Assembly: GCF_030813715.1 (NCBI RefSeq)
Contig: NZ_JAUSUZ010000001.1
Coordinates: 5,332,001 to 5,396,000 of the forward strand
DNA: 64,000 nucleotides
Direction: 5' to 3'
From: Catenuloplanes indicus
GTDB taxonomy: Bacteria; Actinomycetota; Actinomycetes; Mycobacteriales; Micromonosporaceae
Positions 50,500 through 58,356 of the stretch are shown in pieces; position 1 is the first letter of the stretch, and every line of letters starts with the position of its first letter. The translations under genes and the position numbers were made by a program. The notes below the pieces were generated by a model. The model had not been told where the DNA came from. It saw only the letters and a program-made list of their open reading frames with translations, and made no database searches.

Positions 50500-52914
50500 G
50501 TGGAAGAGCTTGGCGAGATCGTCGGCGAGTTCCTGATGGAGAGCCACGAGAACCTGGACCAACTGGACCGGGACCTCGTGTCGCTGGAGCAGGACCCCGG
50601 ATCGCGTGACCTGATCTCACGCATCTTTCGGACGATCCACACAATCAAGGGCACCAGCGGATTCCTCGCGTTCTCTCGGCTGGAGACCCTGACCCACGCC
50701 GGTGAGTCGCTGCTGTCGCGACTGCGCGACGGTGTGCAGCCGGTGACCGCGGAGACCATCACCGCACTGCTCGCGATGCTGGACGGCGTCCGAGCGCTGC
50801 TGGCCACGATCGAGGAGACCGGCGCCGAGGGCGACGTCGACGTGGACGGCATCATCGCCACCGTCAACGCGCAGATGGCCGAGCCGGGCGCCGCCCCCGC
50901 CGCGGCCAAGCCGGCCGCCGAGAAGCCCGCCGCCGAGGAAGCCCCGGCCGAGGCCGAGGCCGAGAAGCCCAAGGCGCCGGCCGGTGTGCCGTCCGCGTTC
51001 GAGGACGAGGCCGCATCGGACGAGTCCGGCGAGCAGCGCCCCACCCCGGAGCCGATCGAGGAGCAGCGCAAGCCGATCGGTGAGCAGCTGGTCGAGTCCG
51101 GCGCCGCCACCACCGCGGACGTCGCCTCCGCGCTGCAGCAGCAGATCGAGGGCGACGAGCGCAAGCTCGGCACGATCCTGCTCGACGAGGGCAAGACCGC
51201 ACCGGCCGCGGTCAGCGACGCCGTGCAGAACCAGGCGCCGAAGCGCAGCGTCGCGGACAGCGCGATCCGCGTCGACGTCGACCTGCTCGACGGCCTGATG
51301 AACCTGGTCGGTGAGCTGGTGCTGGCCCGCAACCAGCTGGTCCGCGGCGTGGCCGAGACCGGCGACCAGGCGATGGTACGCAGCGCCCAGCGGCTCAACC
51401 TGATCACCAGTGAGCTGCAAGAGGGCATCATGAAGACCCGTATGCAGCCGATCGACCACATCTGGTCGAAGCTGCCGCGAGTCGTCCGGGACCTCTCCAA
51501 GGCGCTGGACAAGCAGATCAACCTGGTCATGGAGGGCAAGGAGACCGAGCTCGACCGGACGCTGCTGGAGGCGGTCAAGGACCCGCTGACCCACCTGGTC
51601 CGCAACGCGGTCGACCACGGCATCGAGGACGTACCCACCCGTCTCGCCGCCGGCAAGGGCCCGGAGGGCACGCTCACGCTGCGCGCGTTCCACGAGGGCG
51701 GCCACGTCACGGTGGAGGTCGCGGACGACGGCGCCGGCCTGAACGTGGAGCGGATCGCGAAGAAGGCCGTGGAGAACGGCCTGGCCAAGCCGGAGCAGAT
51801 CGCGAACATGGACCGGCGCGAGATCATGTCGATGGTCTTCCAGCCCGGGTTCTCCACCGCCGCGAAGGTCACCAACGTCTCCGGCCGCGGCGTCGGCATG
51901 GACGTGGTGAAGACCAACATCGAGCGCGTCGGCGGCGCGGTCGGCGTCGACTCCATCCCGGGCAAGGGCACCACCTGGCGCCTCACCATCCCGCTGACGC
52001 TGGCGATCATCCAGGCGCTCACCATCGACTGCGCCGACCAGCGGTACGTGGTGCCGCAGGCCTCGGTGCTGGAACTGGTCTTCATCGACGGCAACTCGAC
52101 GAAGATCGAGTACGCGTCCGGCGCGCCGGTCTACCGGCTGCGCGGCAAGCTGCTCCCGCTGGTCCGCCTGGACCGCACGCTCGGCCTGCCGGTCGGCGGC
52201 GACCAGGGCGTCTACATCGTGGTGCTGCAGGCCGACGGCCGCAGCTTCGGCCTGGTCGTGGACCGCGTCCTCAACACCGAGGAGGTCGTGGTCAAGGCGC
52301 TCAACTCGCGGTTCAAGGACGTCGGCCTGTACGCCGGCGCCACCATCCTGGGCCACGGCAAGGTCGGCCTGATCCTGGACGTCGCGTCGCTGGCCCGCCG
52401 GTCGAACCTGGCGACCAGCTCGGAGCGCGACTCCAGCATCAGCGCGCGGGACAGCCGCGGCCCGAGTGACAACGCGGAGCGCCTGCTGGTCACCGCGGTC
52501 GGCGAGCGCCGGGTGGCGATCCCGCTGGACACGGTCACCCGCCTGGAGGAGTTCCCGATCGCGAAGATCGAGCACGCCGGCAGCCGGGAGGTCGTGCAGT
52601 ACCGCGGCCAGATCCTGCCGCTGGTCCGGCTGTCGTACCTGCTCGGTGCGATGCCGGAGGAGACCGGCGAGACGGTCTCCGTGGTGGTCTACAGCGAGGG
52701 CGAGCGCAGCGTCGCGCTGGTCGTCGACAAGATCGTGGACATCGTGGAGGACGCGATGACCGCCCGCCGGAACGTCGACGACGACGGCCTGGTCGGCACC
52801 GCGGTCATCCAGCAGCGGGTCACCGAGCTGCTCGACGTCCGCCGCGCGATCGTCGCGGCCGACCCGAACTTCTACAGCGACCTGCACGAGGACGAGATGC
52901 TGGTGGAGGCCTGA
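50500..52914 (+). CDS. cheA: Chemotaxis histidine kinase CheA with two CheW-like domains
   Basis: An 804-residue kinase. Hpt domain at 1-105 with phospho-His47 in IHTIKGTSGF; an Ala/Pro/Glu-rich linker to about 185; a duplicated motif IGEQLVESGAAT and LGTILLDEGKTA at about 192-245. The P3 dimerisation helices follow (to about 315), then an HATPase domain with HLVRNAVDHGIE (Asn369) and GRGVGMDVVKTNIERVGG. Two CheW-like domains end the protein (about 500-635 and 665-795), the second beyond the usual CheA length. GTG start. It phosphorylates the CheY and CheB proteins encoded downstream. Confidence 0.96.
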   Translation: MEELGEIVGEFLMESHENLDQLDRDLVSLEQDPGSRDLISRIFRTIHTIKGTSGFLAFSRLETLTHAGESLLSRLRDGVQPVTAETITALLAMLDGVRALLATIEETGAEGDVDVDGIIATVNAQMAEPGAAPAAAKPAAEKPAAEEAPAEAEAEKPKAPAGVPSAFEDEAASDESGEQRPTPEPIEEQRKPIGEQLVESGAATTADVASALQQQIEGDERKLGTILLDEGKTAPAAVSDAVQNQAPKRSVADSAIRVDVDLLDGLMNLVGELVLARNQLVRGVAETGDQAMVRSAQRLNLITSELQEGIMKTRMQPIDHIWSKLPRVVRDLSKALDKQINLVMEGKETELDRTLLEAVKDPLTHLVRNAVDHGIEDVPTRLAAGKGPEGTLTLRAFHEGGHVTVEVADDGAGLNVERIAKKAVENGLAKPEQIANMDRREIMSMVFQPGFSTAAKVTNVSGRGVGMDVVKTNIERVGGAVGVDSIPGKGTTWRLTIPLTLAIIQALTIDCADQRYVVPQASVLELVFIDGNSTKIEYASGAPVYRLRGKLLPLVRLDRTLGLPVGGDQGVYIVVLQADGRSFGLVVDRVLNTEEVVVKALNSRFKDVGLYAGATILGHGKVGLILDVASLARRSNLATSSERDSSISARDSRGPSDNAERLLVTAVGERRVAIPLDTVTRLEEFPIAKIEHAGSREVVQYRGQILPLVRLSYLLGAMPEETGETVSVVVYSEGERSVALVVDKIVDIVEDAMTARRNVDDDGLVGTAVIQQRVTELLDVRRAIVAADPNFYSDLHEDEMLVEA

Positions 52915-52915
52915 G

Positions 52916-53359
52916 ATGGCGACCCGACAATTCGCCACGTTCGAGGTGGCGGGGCAGCTCTTCGGCGTCGAGGTGCACACGGTGCAGGAGGTGCTCTCCT
53001 ACAACGAGTACACGATGGTGCCGCTGGCCCCGTCCGCGGTCGGCGGGCTGTTCAATCTGCGCGGCCAGGTGATCGCGGCGGTGGACCTGCGGGTGCAGCT
53101 GGGTCTGCCCCGGCAGTCGCTGGACGGCCCGGTGATGAACGTGATCCTGCGCGGCGACGAGGAGCCGGTCAGCCTGCTGGTCGACAAGATCGGCGAGGTG
53201 GTCGACCTGGACGAGGCCACGTTCGAACCGCCGCCGGACACGCTGAACGGCCCGACCCGCGAGCTGGTCGTCGGCACGTTCAAGCTGGAAGGCCGCCTGA
53301 TGCTGGCGCTCAACGTGGCTCAGGCAGTTGACACCTACCGCACCCCGGCCGTGAGCTAG
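52916..53359 (+). CDS. cheW: Chemotaxis coupling protein
   Basis: A 147-residue CheW: QFATFEVAGQLFGVEVHTVQEVLSYNEYTMVPLAPSAVGGLFNLRGQVIAAVDLRVQLGLP, then SLLVDKIGEVVDLD. It couples CheA to receptors, none of which are in this window. It begins 2 nt after the cheA stop and is followed by a strong terminator, so cheA-cheW is a two-gene transcript. Confidence 0.96.
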   Translation: MATRQFATFEVAGQLFGVEVHTVQEVLSYNEYTMVPLAPSAVGGLFNLRGQVIAAVDLRVQLGLPRQSLDGPVMNVILRGDEEPVSLLVDKIGEVVDLDEATFEPPPDTLNGPTRELVVGTFKLEGRLMLALNVAQAVDTYRTPAVS

Positions 53360-53379
53360 GGCCAGTGATCATCTCCGGA

Positions 53380-53429
53380 CCCTCGCACCCCCGTGCCGCC
53401 GACCCGTCGGCGGGCGATGGGTGCGAGGG
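53380..53429 (+). terminator. Terminator after cheW
   Basis: CCCTCGCACCC (53380-53390) pairs with GGGTGCGAGGG (53419-53429), with an inner GCCGCCGACC/TCGGCGGGC pairing. Confidence 0.85.
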
Positions 53430-53460
53430 TTCGCTGTTTAAGGCCGGGTGCTGATTTCTC

Positions 53461-54336
53461 GTGTACAGCCTTGTCAGTGCGCCCGTGCTCGGCTTCGACC
53501 TGACCCGGTTGGCCGGTGGTGCCGCCACCGCCGAGGTGCTGCTGCGGGCGTTGCGGCTGAGCCGGGAGGACCTGCCGGTGCTGGCCGGCACGCTGCCGAG
53601 CGAGGAGATCCGCGCGCCGCTCTGGCTCGAGGTGGAGAGCGCGGCACGCCAGGTGCCGACGCTGCGCGGGCTGTCCGACATGGCGGACTCCGCGGCCGCG
53701 CTCACCATGGTCGAGCGCGCGCCGATCGGCAGCGTCGACTCGCTGCTCACCTGCGTGCGCTACGACGTGATGTCCTGGACCTGGGTCGGCAAGGGCCGCG
53801 GCGCCCGCCAGGACGACGTCGCGGAGAAGGCGACCGCGCTGCTCTGTGACGCGGTGGTCGCGTCGTACCTGCGCGAGGTCCTGGACGACACGGTGCGCCG
53901 CCGGCTCGGCGCCGGCTGGGTGGCCGCGGTCCGCCGGCTGCCCGGTGGCCCGCCGGTCGACCTCGGCCCGCACCACTACGTGGTCTCCTCGCTGCTGGAA
54001 CGGCTGCGCTCGCTGACCGGGTCGGACGTGGAACGGCTGATCCGCTCCGGCGAGGACGCGCGGGTGAACTCCGGCGGCTGGTCCCCGGCCGTGCACTCGG
54101 CGTCCTGGGCGGCGTACCTGTCCGACCGGATCCGCACGGCCGCGGCCGCCCAGCTGCTGCTGGTGCAGGCGATCGACACGTCCGCGGTGCCGATGTCCGC
54201 GCGGGCCGGCGGCGTCTGGAACATGCTCAGCGGCGCGGTCCAGGCGCTGGTGGTCCGGGACCTGCTGGACACCGGTACCGCGCACCGGCTGCTGAGCCCG
54301 GTCGTAGCCGCTTTGGGGCCAGCATGGCTGTCCTGA
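53461..54336 (+). CDS. Unknown protein embedded in the che cluster
   Basis: A 291-residue, mostly helical, Ala/Arg/Leu-rich soluble protein with no signal peptide. Segments such as LRALRLSREDLPVLAGTLPSEEIRAPLW, CVRYDVMSWTWVGKGRGARQDDVAEKATALLCDAVVASYLREVL, HHYVVSSLLERLRSLTG and NSGGWSPAVHSASWAAYLSDRIRTAAAAQLLLVQAIDTSAVPMSARAGGVWNMLSGAVQALVVRDLLD are not familiar to me. It lies alone between the cheW terminator and the cheB promoter. GTG 53461 is the first start; a GTG at 53482 is possible. A role in motility or chemotaxis is inferred from position only. Confidence 0.75.
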   Translation: MYSLVSAPVLGFDLTRLAGGAATAEVLLRALRLSREDLPVLAGTLPSEEIRAPLWLEVESAARQVPTLRGLSDMADSAAALTMVERAPIGSVDSLLTCVRYDVMSWTWVGKGRGARQDDVAEKATALLCDAVVASYLREVLDDTVRRRLGAGWVAAVRRLPGGPPVDLGPHHYVVSSLLERLRSLTGSDVERLIRSGEDARVNSGGWSPAVHSASWAAYLSDRIRTAAAAQLLLVQAIDTSAVPMSARAGGVWNMLSGAVQALVVRDLLDTGTAHRLLSPVVAALGPAWLS

Positions 54337-54363
54337 CCGTTATATCCCCGTTGCGAGAAAGCC

Positions 54364-54390
54364 TCAATTCGGTCGCGGTGGGGTCGATTC
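54364..54390 (+). promoter_or_regulatory. FliA/WhiG-type promoter of the cheB operon
   Basis: TCA (54364-54366), exactly 16 nt, then GTCGATTC (54383-54390), 65 nt before the cheB GTG. The -10 match is weaker than at 48325. Confidence 0.45.
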
Positions 54391-54454
54391 AAGGTTGCGG
54401 GTGGGGTGCGCACAGCGCGCAGACCCACCGGATGTGGCGCAGGGAGGCGAGGAA

Positions 54455-55612
54455 GTGACGATCGCAGTGATGGTGGTCGACGACTCAGTGGTCGTCCGCC
54501 GGCTGATCGTGGACGCGCTCGACGGCATGCCCGACATCAAGGTCGTCGGCACCGCCTCCAACGGCCGTCTGGCCCAGGCGAAGATCGACCAGCTGAAGCC
54601 GGACGTCATCACCATGGACATCGAGATGCCCGAGATGAACGGCATCGAGGCGGTCCGGGAGCTGCGCAAACGGCACAAGACGCCGGTGATCATGTTCAGT
54701 ACGCTCAGCGCTGCGGGCGCCACCGCGACGCTGGACGCGCTGGCCGCCGGTGCCACCGACTACGTCACCAAACCGGCGAACGTCGGCAGCGTGCAGGCCT
54801 CCATCCAGGCGGTACGCGACCAGCTGGTGCCGAAGATCCACGCGCTGGCCGGACGCCGCGGCGGACCGCCGATGGCCGGCCGGCCACCGGCCCGCCCGAC
54901 GGCCCCGATGGCCCCGGTCCGTCCCGGCGGTCCGATGGGCCGCCCCGGACTGCCGCCGCTGGCCGGCGGCCCGGCCCCGCACGGCGGTCCCGGGGCGCCC
55001 ACCGGCCGGATCGACCTGATCGCGGTCGGCTGCTCGACCGGCGGCCCGGACGCGCTCGCCCGGGTGGTGCAGTCCTTCCCCGGAGACCTGCCGGTGCCGG
55101 TGGTGGTCACCCAGCACATGCCGCCGGTCTTCACGAAGATGTTCGCCGAACGGCTGGACCGCACGAACGCGATCCAGGTCGTCGAGGCGACGGACGGCAT
55201 GACGCTCAAGCCGGGCGCCATGTACATCGCTCCCGGCGATCGCCACCTCGTCCTGGTCAAACGAGGAACCGGCGTGGTCACCCAGCTGTCCACGGCGCCA
55301 CCGGAGAACTCATGCCGGCCCGCCGTGGACGTGATGTTCCGAGCGGTCGGCCGCGCCTACGGCGGCTCGACCCTCGCCGTGATCCTGACCGGCATGGGTC
55401 AGGACGGCCGCAATGGCTGCCAGGAACTCCGGGCGGCCGGCGCCGAGATCGTCGCGCAGGACGAGGCGACCTCGGTGGTGTGGGGAATGCCCGGCGCGGT
55501 GGTCACCGCGAACCTCGCCCATACCGTGCTGCCGCTGGACCAGATCGGCCCGTACCTGACCTCTCGTGTGAACGCCGGCCGCACGGCTCGGCCGAAGGTG
55601 GTGACTCGATGA
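54455..55612 (+). CDS. cheB: Protein-glutamate methylesterase CheB
   Basis: About 385 residues. Receiver domain with VMVVDDSVVVRRLIVDAL and phospho-Asp55 in VITMDIEMPEMNG. A long Pro/Gly/Met-rich linker (about 145-185) follows, then the methylesterase domain: IAVGCSTGGPDAL (Ser), VVVTQHMPPVFTKMFAERLD (His), LTGMGQDGRNG (Asp). It removes methyl groups from receptors and deamidates them. Start GTG with GGGAGGCGAGG upstream; first gene of a tightly packed operon running to 58178. Confidence 0.96.
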   Translation: MTIAVMVVDDSVVVRRLIVDALDGMPDIKVVGTASNGRLAQAKIDQLKPDVITMDIEMPEMNGIEAVRELRKRHKTPVIMFSTLSAAGATATLDALAAGATDYVTKPANVGSVQASIQAVRDQLVPKIHALAGRRGGPPMAGRPPARPTAPMAPVRPGGPMGRPGLPPLAGGPAPHGGPGAPTGRIDLIAVGCSTGGPDALARVVQSFPGDLPVPVVVTQHMPPVFTKMFAERLDRTNAIQVVEATDGMTLKPGAMYIAPGDRHLVLVKRGTGVVTQLSTAPPENSCRPAVDVMFRAVGRAYGGSTLAVILTGMGQDGRNGCQELRAAGAEIVAQDEATSVVWGMPGAVVTANLAHTVLPLDQIGPYLTSRVNAGRTARPKVVTR

Positions 55613-56454
55613 CACTGTCTCAACAAGACTTCTCATTCGTCGCTGGGCTCGTGCGACGCGAGGCGTCGATCGTGCTGGCACCGGGCAAGGAATACCTGGT
55701 CGAGGCACGGCTGATCCCGGTCGCCCGGCAGGTCGGCGCGGCCAGCGTGACCGAGTTCCTGGCGAACATGCAGCGCCGTCCGGATCCCACGCACCAGCGG
55801 ATGATCGTGGACGCGCTGACCACGAACGAGACGTCCTGGTTCCGGGACCGTGAGCCGTTCACCGCCCTCACCGAGCAGATCCTGCCGGATCTGATCAGCG
55901 CCCGGGCGACCAGTCGCAAGCTGCGCTTCTGGTCGGCCGCGTGCTCCAGCGGGCAGGAGCCGTACAGCTTGGCGATCACGCTGCAGCAGGCGCTGCCGGC
56001 CGGCTGGAACTACGAGATCGTCGGCAGCGACATCTCCACCGAGATGATCAAGCGGGCCGAGGCCGGCGAGTTCAGCCAGGTGGAGATCAACCGGGGCCTG
56101 CCGGCCGCGCAGCTCGTGCACTACTTCGAGCGGGCCGGAGCGCACTGGCGGATCGCGCCCTCGCTGCGGCGCAACGTCTCCTTCACCCGGCTGAACCTGA
56201 CCGCGCCGCTGCCGCCGATGCCGCCGTTCGACGTCGTGTTCCTGCGCAACGTGCTCATCTACTTCGACGTGGACACCAAGCGCACCGTGTTGCGCAACAT
56301 CGGCCGGATGCTGCGGCCGGACGGGTGGCTCTTCCTGGGAGCCGCCGAGACAACAATCGGCATCGATGACAACTATGAGCGGGTCGTAGCCGGGCGCACG
56401 TCGGCGTACCGACTCAAGTCCGCGGTGCCGGCCGGCACCGCACGGAAGGGGTGA
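55609..56454 (+). CDS. cheR: Chemotaxis protein methyltransferase CheR
   Basis: A 281-residue SAM-dependent methyltransferase. The N-terminal helical domain is followed by TTNETSWFRDREPFTALTEQILPDL, the SAM site FWSAACSSGQEPYSLAITLQQ, DISTEMIKRAEAGEFSQVEINRGLP and FDVVFLRNVLIYFDVDTKRTVLRNIGRMLRPDGWLFLGAAET. Starts in the cheB stop (ATGA). Confidence 0.96.
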   Translation: MTLSQQDFSFVAGLVRREASIVLAPGKEYLVEARLIPVARQVGAASVTEFLANMQRRPDPTHQRMIVDALTTNETSWFRDREPFTALTEQILPDLISARATSRKLRFWSAACSSGQEPYSLAITLQQALPAGWNYEIVGSDISTEMIKRAEAGEFSQVEINRGLPAAQLVHYFERAGAHWRIAPSLRRNVSFTRLNLTAPLPPMPPFDVVFLRNVLIYFDVDTKRTVLRNIGRMLRPDGWLFLGAAETTIGIDDNYERVVAGRTSAYRLKSAVPAGTARKG

Positions 56455-56846
56455 GCCACGTGCAGGCGATTTTGATCGACGACTCCCGGGCGATGCGTCT
56501 GATCCTGCGCCGCATCGTCGGGCAGATCGGCTTCGACGCGGTGGAGGCAGAGGACGGGCAGGCCGCCATCGACCTGCTCAACAGCATGGAGAAGGCGCCG
56601 GAACTGGCGCTCATTGACTGGAACATGCCCAACATGAACGGCCTCGAGTTCGTCACCGCGGTCCGCAAGGAACCGAAGTACCGCGAGATGACGCTCGTCA
56701 TGGTCACGACCGAGAGCGAACAGAGCCAGATCGTACGAGCGCTCGCCGCCGGCGCGCACGAATACGTGATCAAGCCGTTCACCGCGGGCGCCATGATCGA
56801 AAAGCTGGCCCTGCTGGGCCTCGTCCCTCAGGGAGCGAGTTCATGA
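56451..56846 (+). CDS. CheY-type response regulator (first)
   Basis: A 131-residue single receiver domain. ILIDDSRAMRLILRRIVGQIGF has the acidic pair, phospho-Asp56 is in ELALIDWNMPNMNG, and the switch residues are in VMVTTESEQ and EYVIKPF. Starts in the cheR stop; a GTG at 56460 is an alternative. Either this or the second CheY probably contacts the flagellar motor. Confidence 0.94.
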   Translation: MSHVQAILIDDSRAMRLILRRIVGQIGFDAVEAEDGQAAIDLLNSMEKAPELALIDWNMPNMNGLEFVTAVRKEPKYREMTLVMVTTESEQSQIVRALAAGAHEYVIKPFTAGAMIEKLALLGLVPQGASS

Positions 56847-57325
56847 GTGATGTAGCTGCACTTCGGGTCGAAGACCTGCAGGAGATCGTCGAACAGGTGT
56901 GGTCGTCGTACCTCGATCCCGAGGGCATCGAGCCGCTGCTGCCGGTGTACGACGACATCGACGGCATGAAGACCGACATGCACGCGTCCGTGTCGATCAC
57001 CGGCACCTGGCACGGGCACGTGGTCGTCGCCTGCAACGAGCCGGCCGCGAAGAACTGCTCGGCCGCCTTCCTGGCGATGGAGGTCGACGAGGTCGGCGAG
57101 GCCGACATGATGGACGTGCTGGGCGAGCTGGCCAACATCGTCGGCGGCAACGTGAAGAGCATGCTCCCGCCCGGCTGCTTCGTCTCGCTGCCGACCGTGG
57201 TGACCGGCGAGGCCCCGCACTACCCGTCCGCCGAGCCGGTCTGTCAGCTGGCCGGCACCTGGATGGGCGACCCGTTCGTCATCACCATGTGGCAGAGCCG
57301 CGGAGACGGAGGCGAGGCGGCATGA
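56843..57325 (+). CDS. CheX-like CheY phosphatase
   Basis: A 160-residue CheX/CheC-fold protein. The phosphatase motif ExxN is visible in LGELANIVGGNVKSML (about residues 94-109). The preceding TGTWHGHVVVACNEPAAKNCSAAFLAMEVDEVGEADMMDV forms the barrel strand region. It would dephosphorylate one of the CheY proteins, replacing CheZ. Overlaps the upstream cheY by four bases. Confidence 0.88.
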   Translation: MSDVAALRVEDLQEIVEQVWSSYLDPEGIEPLLPVYDDIDGMKTDMHASVSITGTWHGHVVVACNEPAAKNCSAAFLAMEVDEVGEADMMDVLGELANIVGGNVKSMLPPGCFVSLPTVVTGEAPHYPSAEPVCQLAGTWMGDPFVITMWQSRGDGGEAA

Positions 57326-57684
57326 AGATCCTGATCGCTGACGACAGCCGGGTGATGCGCCAGATCGTCACCCGTACGCTGCGGCAGGCCGGTTTCGACG
57401 GGCACGACCTGGTCGAGGCGCAGGACGGCAAGCAGGCGTTCGACATGGTGCAGTCGGAGAAGCCGGACCTGGTGATCTCCGACTGGAACATGCCGGAGAT
57501 GACCGGCGTCGAGTGCCTGCGTCAGCTGCGCGCGAACGGCAACAACGTCCGGTTCGGCTTCGTCACCTCGGAGTGCACGCCCGAGATGATGCAGCAGGCC
57601 GAAGCAGCCGGTGCCGAGTTCTTCATCATCAAGCCGTTCACAGCTGAACGATTTGATGAGGTCTTTAGTCCAATTTTGGGATGA
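57322..57684 (+). CDS. CheY-type response regulator (second)
   Basis: A 120-residue receiver domain. KILIADDSRVMRQIVTRTLRQAGF, phospho-Asp54 in LVISDWNMPEMTG, FVTSECTPEMM and FFIIKPFTAERF. It differs clearly from the first CheY and has Thr-Ser where the first has Thr-Thr. Starts in the stop of the CheX gene. Confidence 0.94.
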   Translation: MKILIADDSRVMRQIVTRTLRQAGFDGHDLVEAQDGKQAFDMVQSEKPDLVISDWNMPEMTGVECLRQLRANGNNVRFGFVTSECTPEMMQQAEAAGAEFFIIKPFTAERFDEVFSPILG

Positions 57685-57692
57685 TATGAGCC

Positions 57693-58178
57693 ATGTCTGA
57701 CACTCTCGCAGTTCCCGCCTCTCTCGCGGTGCGCAACATGCTCGGGGACACCCTGGGCCGTGAGGTCACCGTCAATATCGGAAATCCGCTGACGCAGAAG
57801 GATCTGCCCACCGCCACGGTGGCGATCTATGTCGACTCCAGCAACCGGGTGGCGGCCGTCCTCGGGATGGACCTGAAGCTCGCCGCGTTCGCCGGTGCCG
57901 CGCTGGGTCTGCTGCCGGTCGGCGGAGCGGAGGACGCCATCGACGACAAGGAGCTCTACCCGAACCTGGCCGAGAACGTCGGCGAGCTCTGCAACATCCT
58001 GACCGGCCTGCTCAACAAGGAGGGCGCGCCGCACGTCAAGCTCGACCGCGTCGTCCTGCCGGGCGAGTCGCTGCCGAACGACGCGCAGGCCCACCTGCTC
58101 GCGCTCGGCCGCCGCATCGACCTGACGGTCGACATCCAGCGGTACGGCAGCGGCACGTTCTCGCTCTCGCTGGCCTGA
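57693..58178 (+). CDS. CheC/CheX-like protein (second)
   Basis: A 161-residue protein. NPLTQKDLPTATVAIYVDSSNRVAAVLGMDLKLAAFAGAALGLLP resembles the CheX barrel, and LAENVGELCNILTGLLNKEG carries an ExxN motif (Glu-Leu-Cys-Asn) as in CheC/CheX phosphatases. The remaining similarity to CheX is low, so it may be a diverged phosphatase or a decoy. It lies 8 nt after the second cheY and ends the operon. Confidence 0.75.
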   Translation: MSDTLAVPASLAVRNMLGDTLGREVTVNIGNPLTQKDLPTATVAIYVDSSNRVAAVLGMDLKLAAFAGAALGLLPVGGAEDAIDDKELYPNLAENVGELCNILTGLLNKEGAPHVKLDRVVLPGESLPNDAQAHLLALGRRIDLTVDIQRYGSGTFSLSLA

Positions 58179-58189
58179 CCCCGTTCTCC

Positions 58190-58223
58190 CGCGCCGCCGG
58201 TCCCGCACGGGGCCGGCGGCGCG
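58190..58223 (+). terminator. Terminator of the cheB operon
   Basis: CGCGCCGCCGG pairs with CCGGCGGCGCG around a 12-nt loop. Confidence 0.8.
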
Positions 58224-58302
58224 ACGCGTTCCGGGACAGGAGACACCCGATCACGACGTGAGCCGCACCCCGTCCGGAATTCCTGGGATCCCGTCGCAAC
58301 CG

Positions 58303-58310
58303 GCCGATAA
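58303..58310 (+). promoter_or_regulatory. Exact GCCGATAA box ahead of the Gly-rich protein gene
   Basis: A perfect sigma-28-type -10 box inside a small palindrome (AACCGGCCGATAACCGGTT), 47 nt before the ATG. No TCA is found 16 nt upstream, so promoter function is less certain than for the che sites. Confidence 0.4.
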
Positions 58311-58356
58311 CCGGTTTACAGCGGGCCGTCTACCCCCGGTCCGGAAGGAGATCGAC

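Noticed and set aside
53430-53460. A fourth FliA-type promoter before the unknown che-cluster gene (TCG-N16-GCTGATTT)
   Set aside because: Both elements deviate and the box ends only 3 nt before the start codon, so it is too weak to list.
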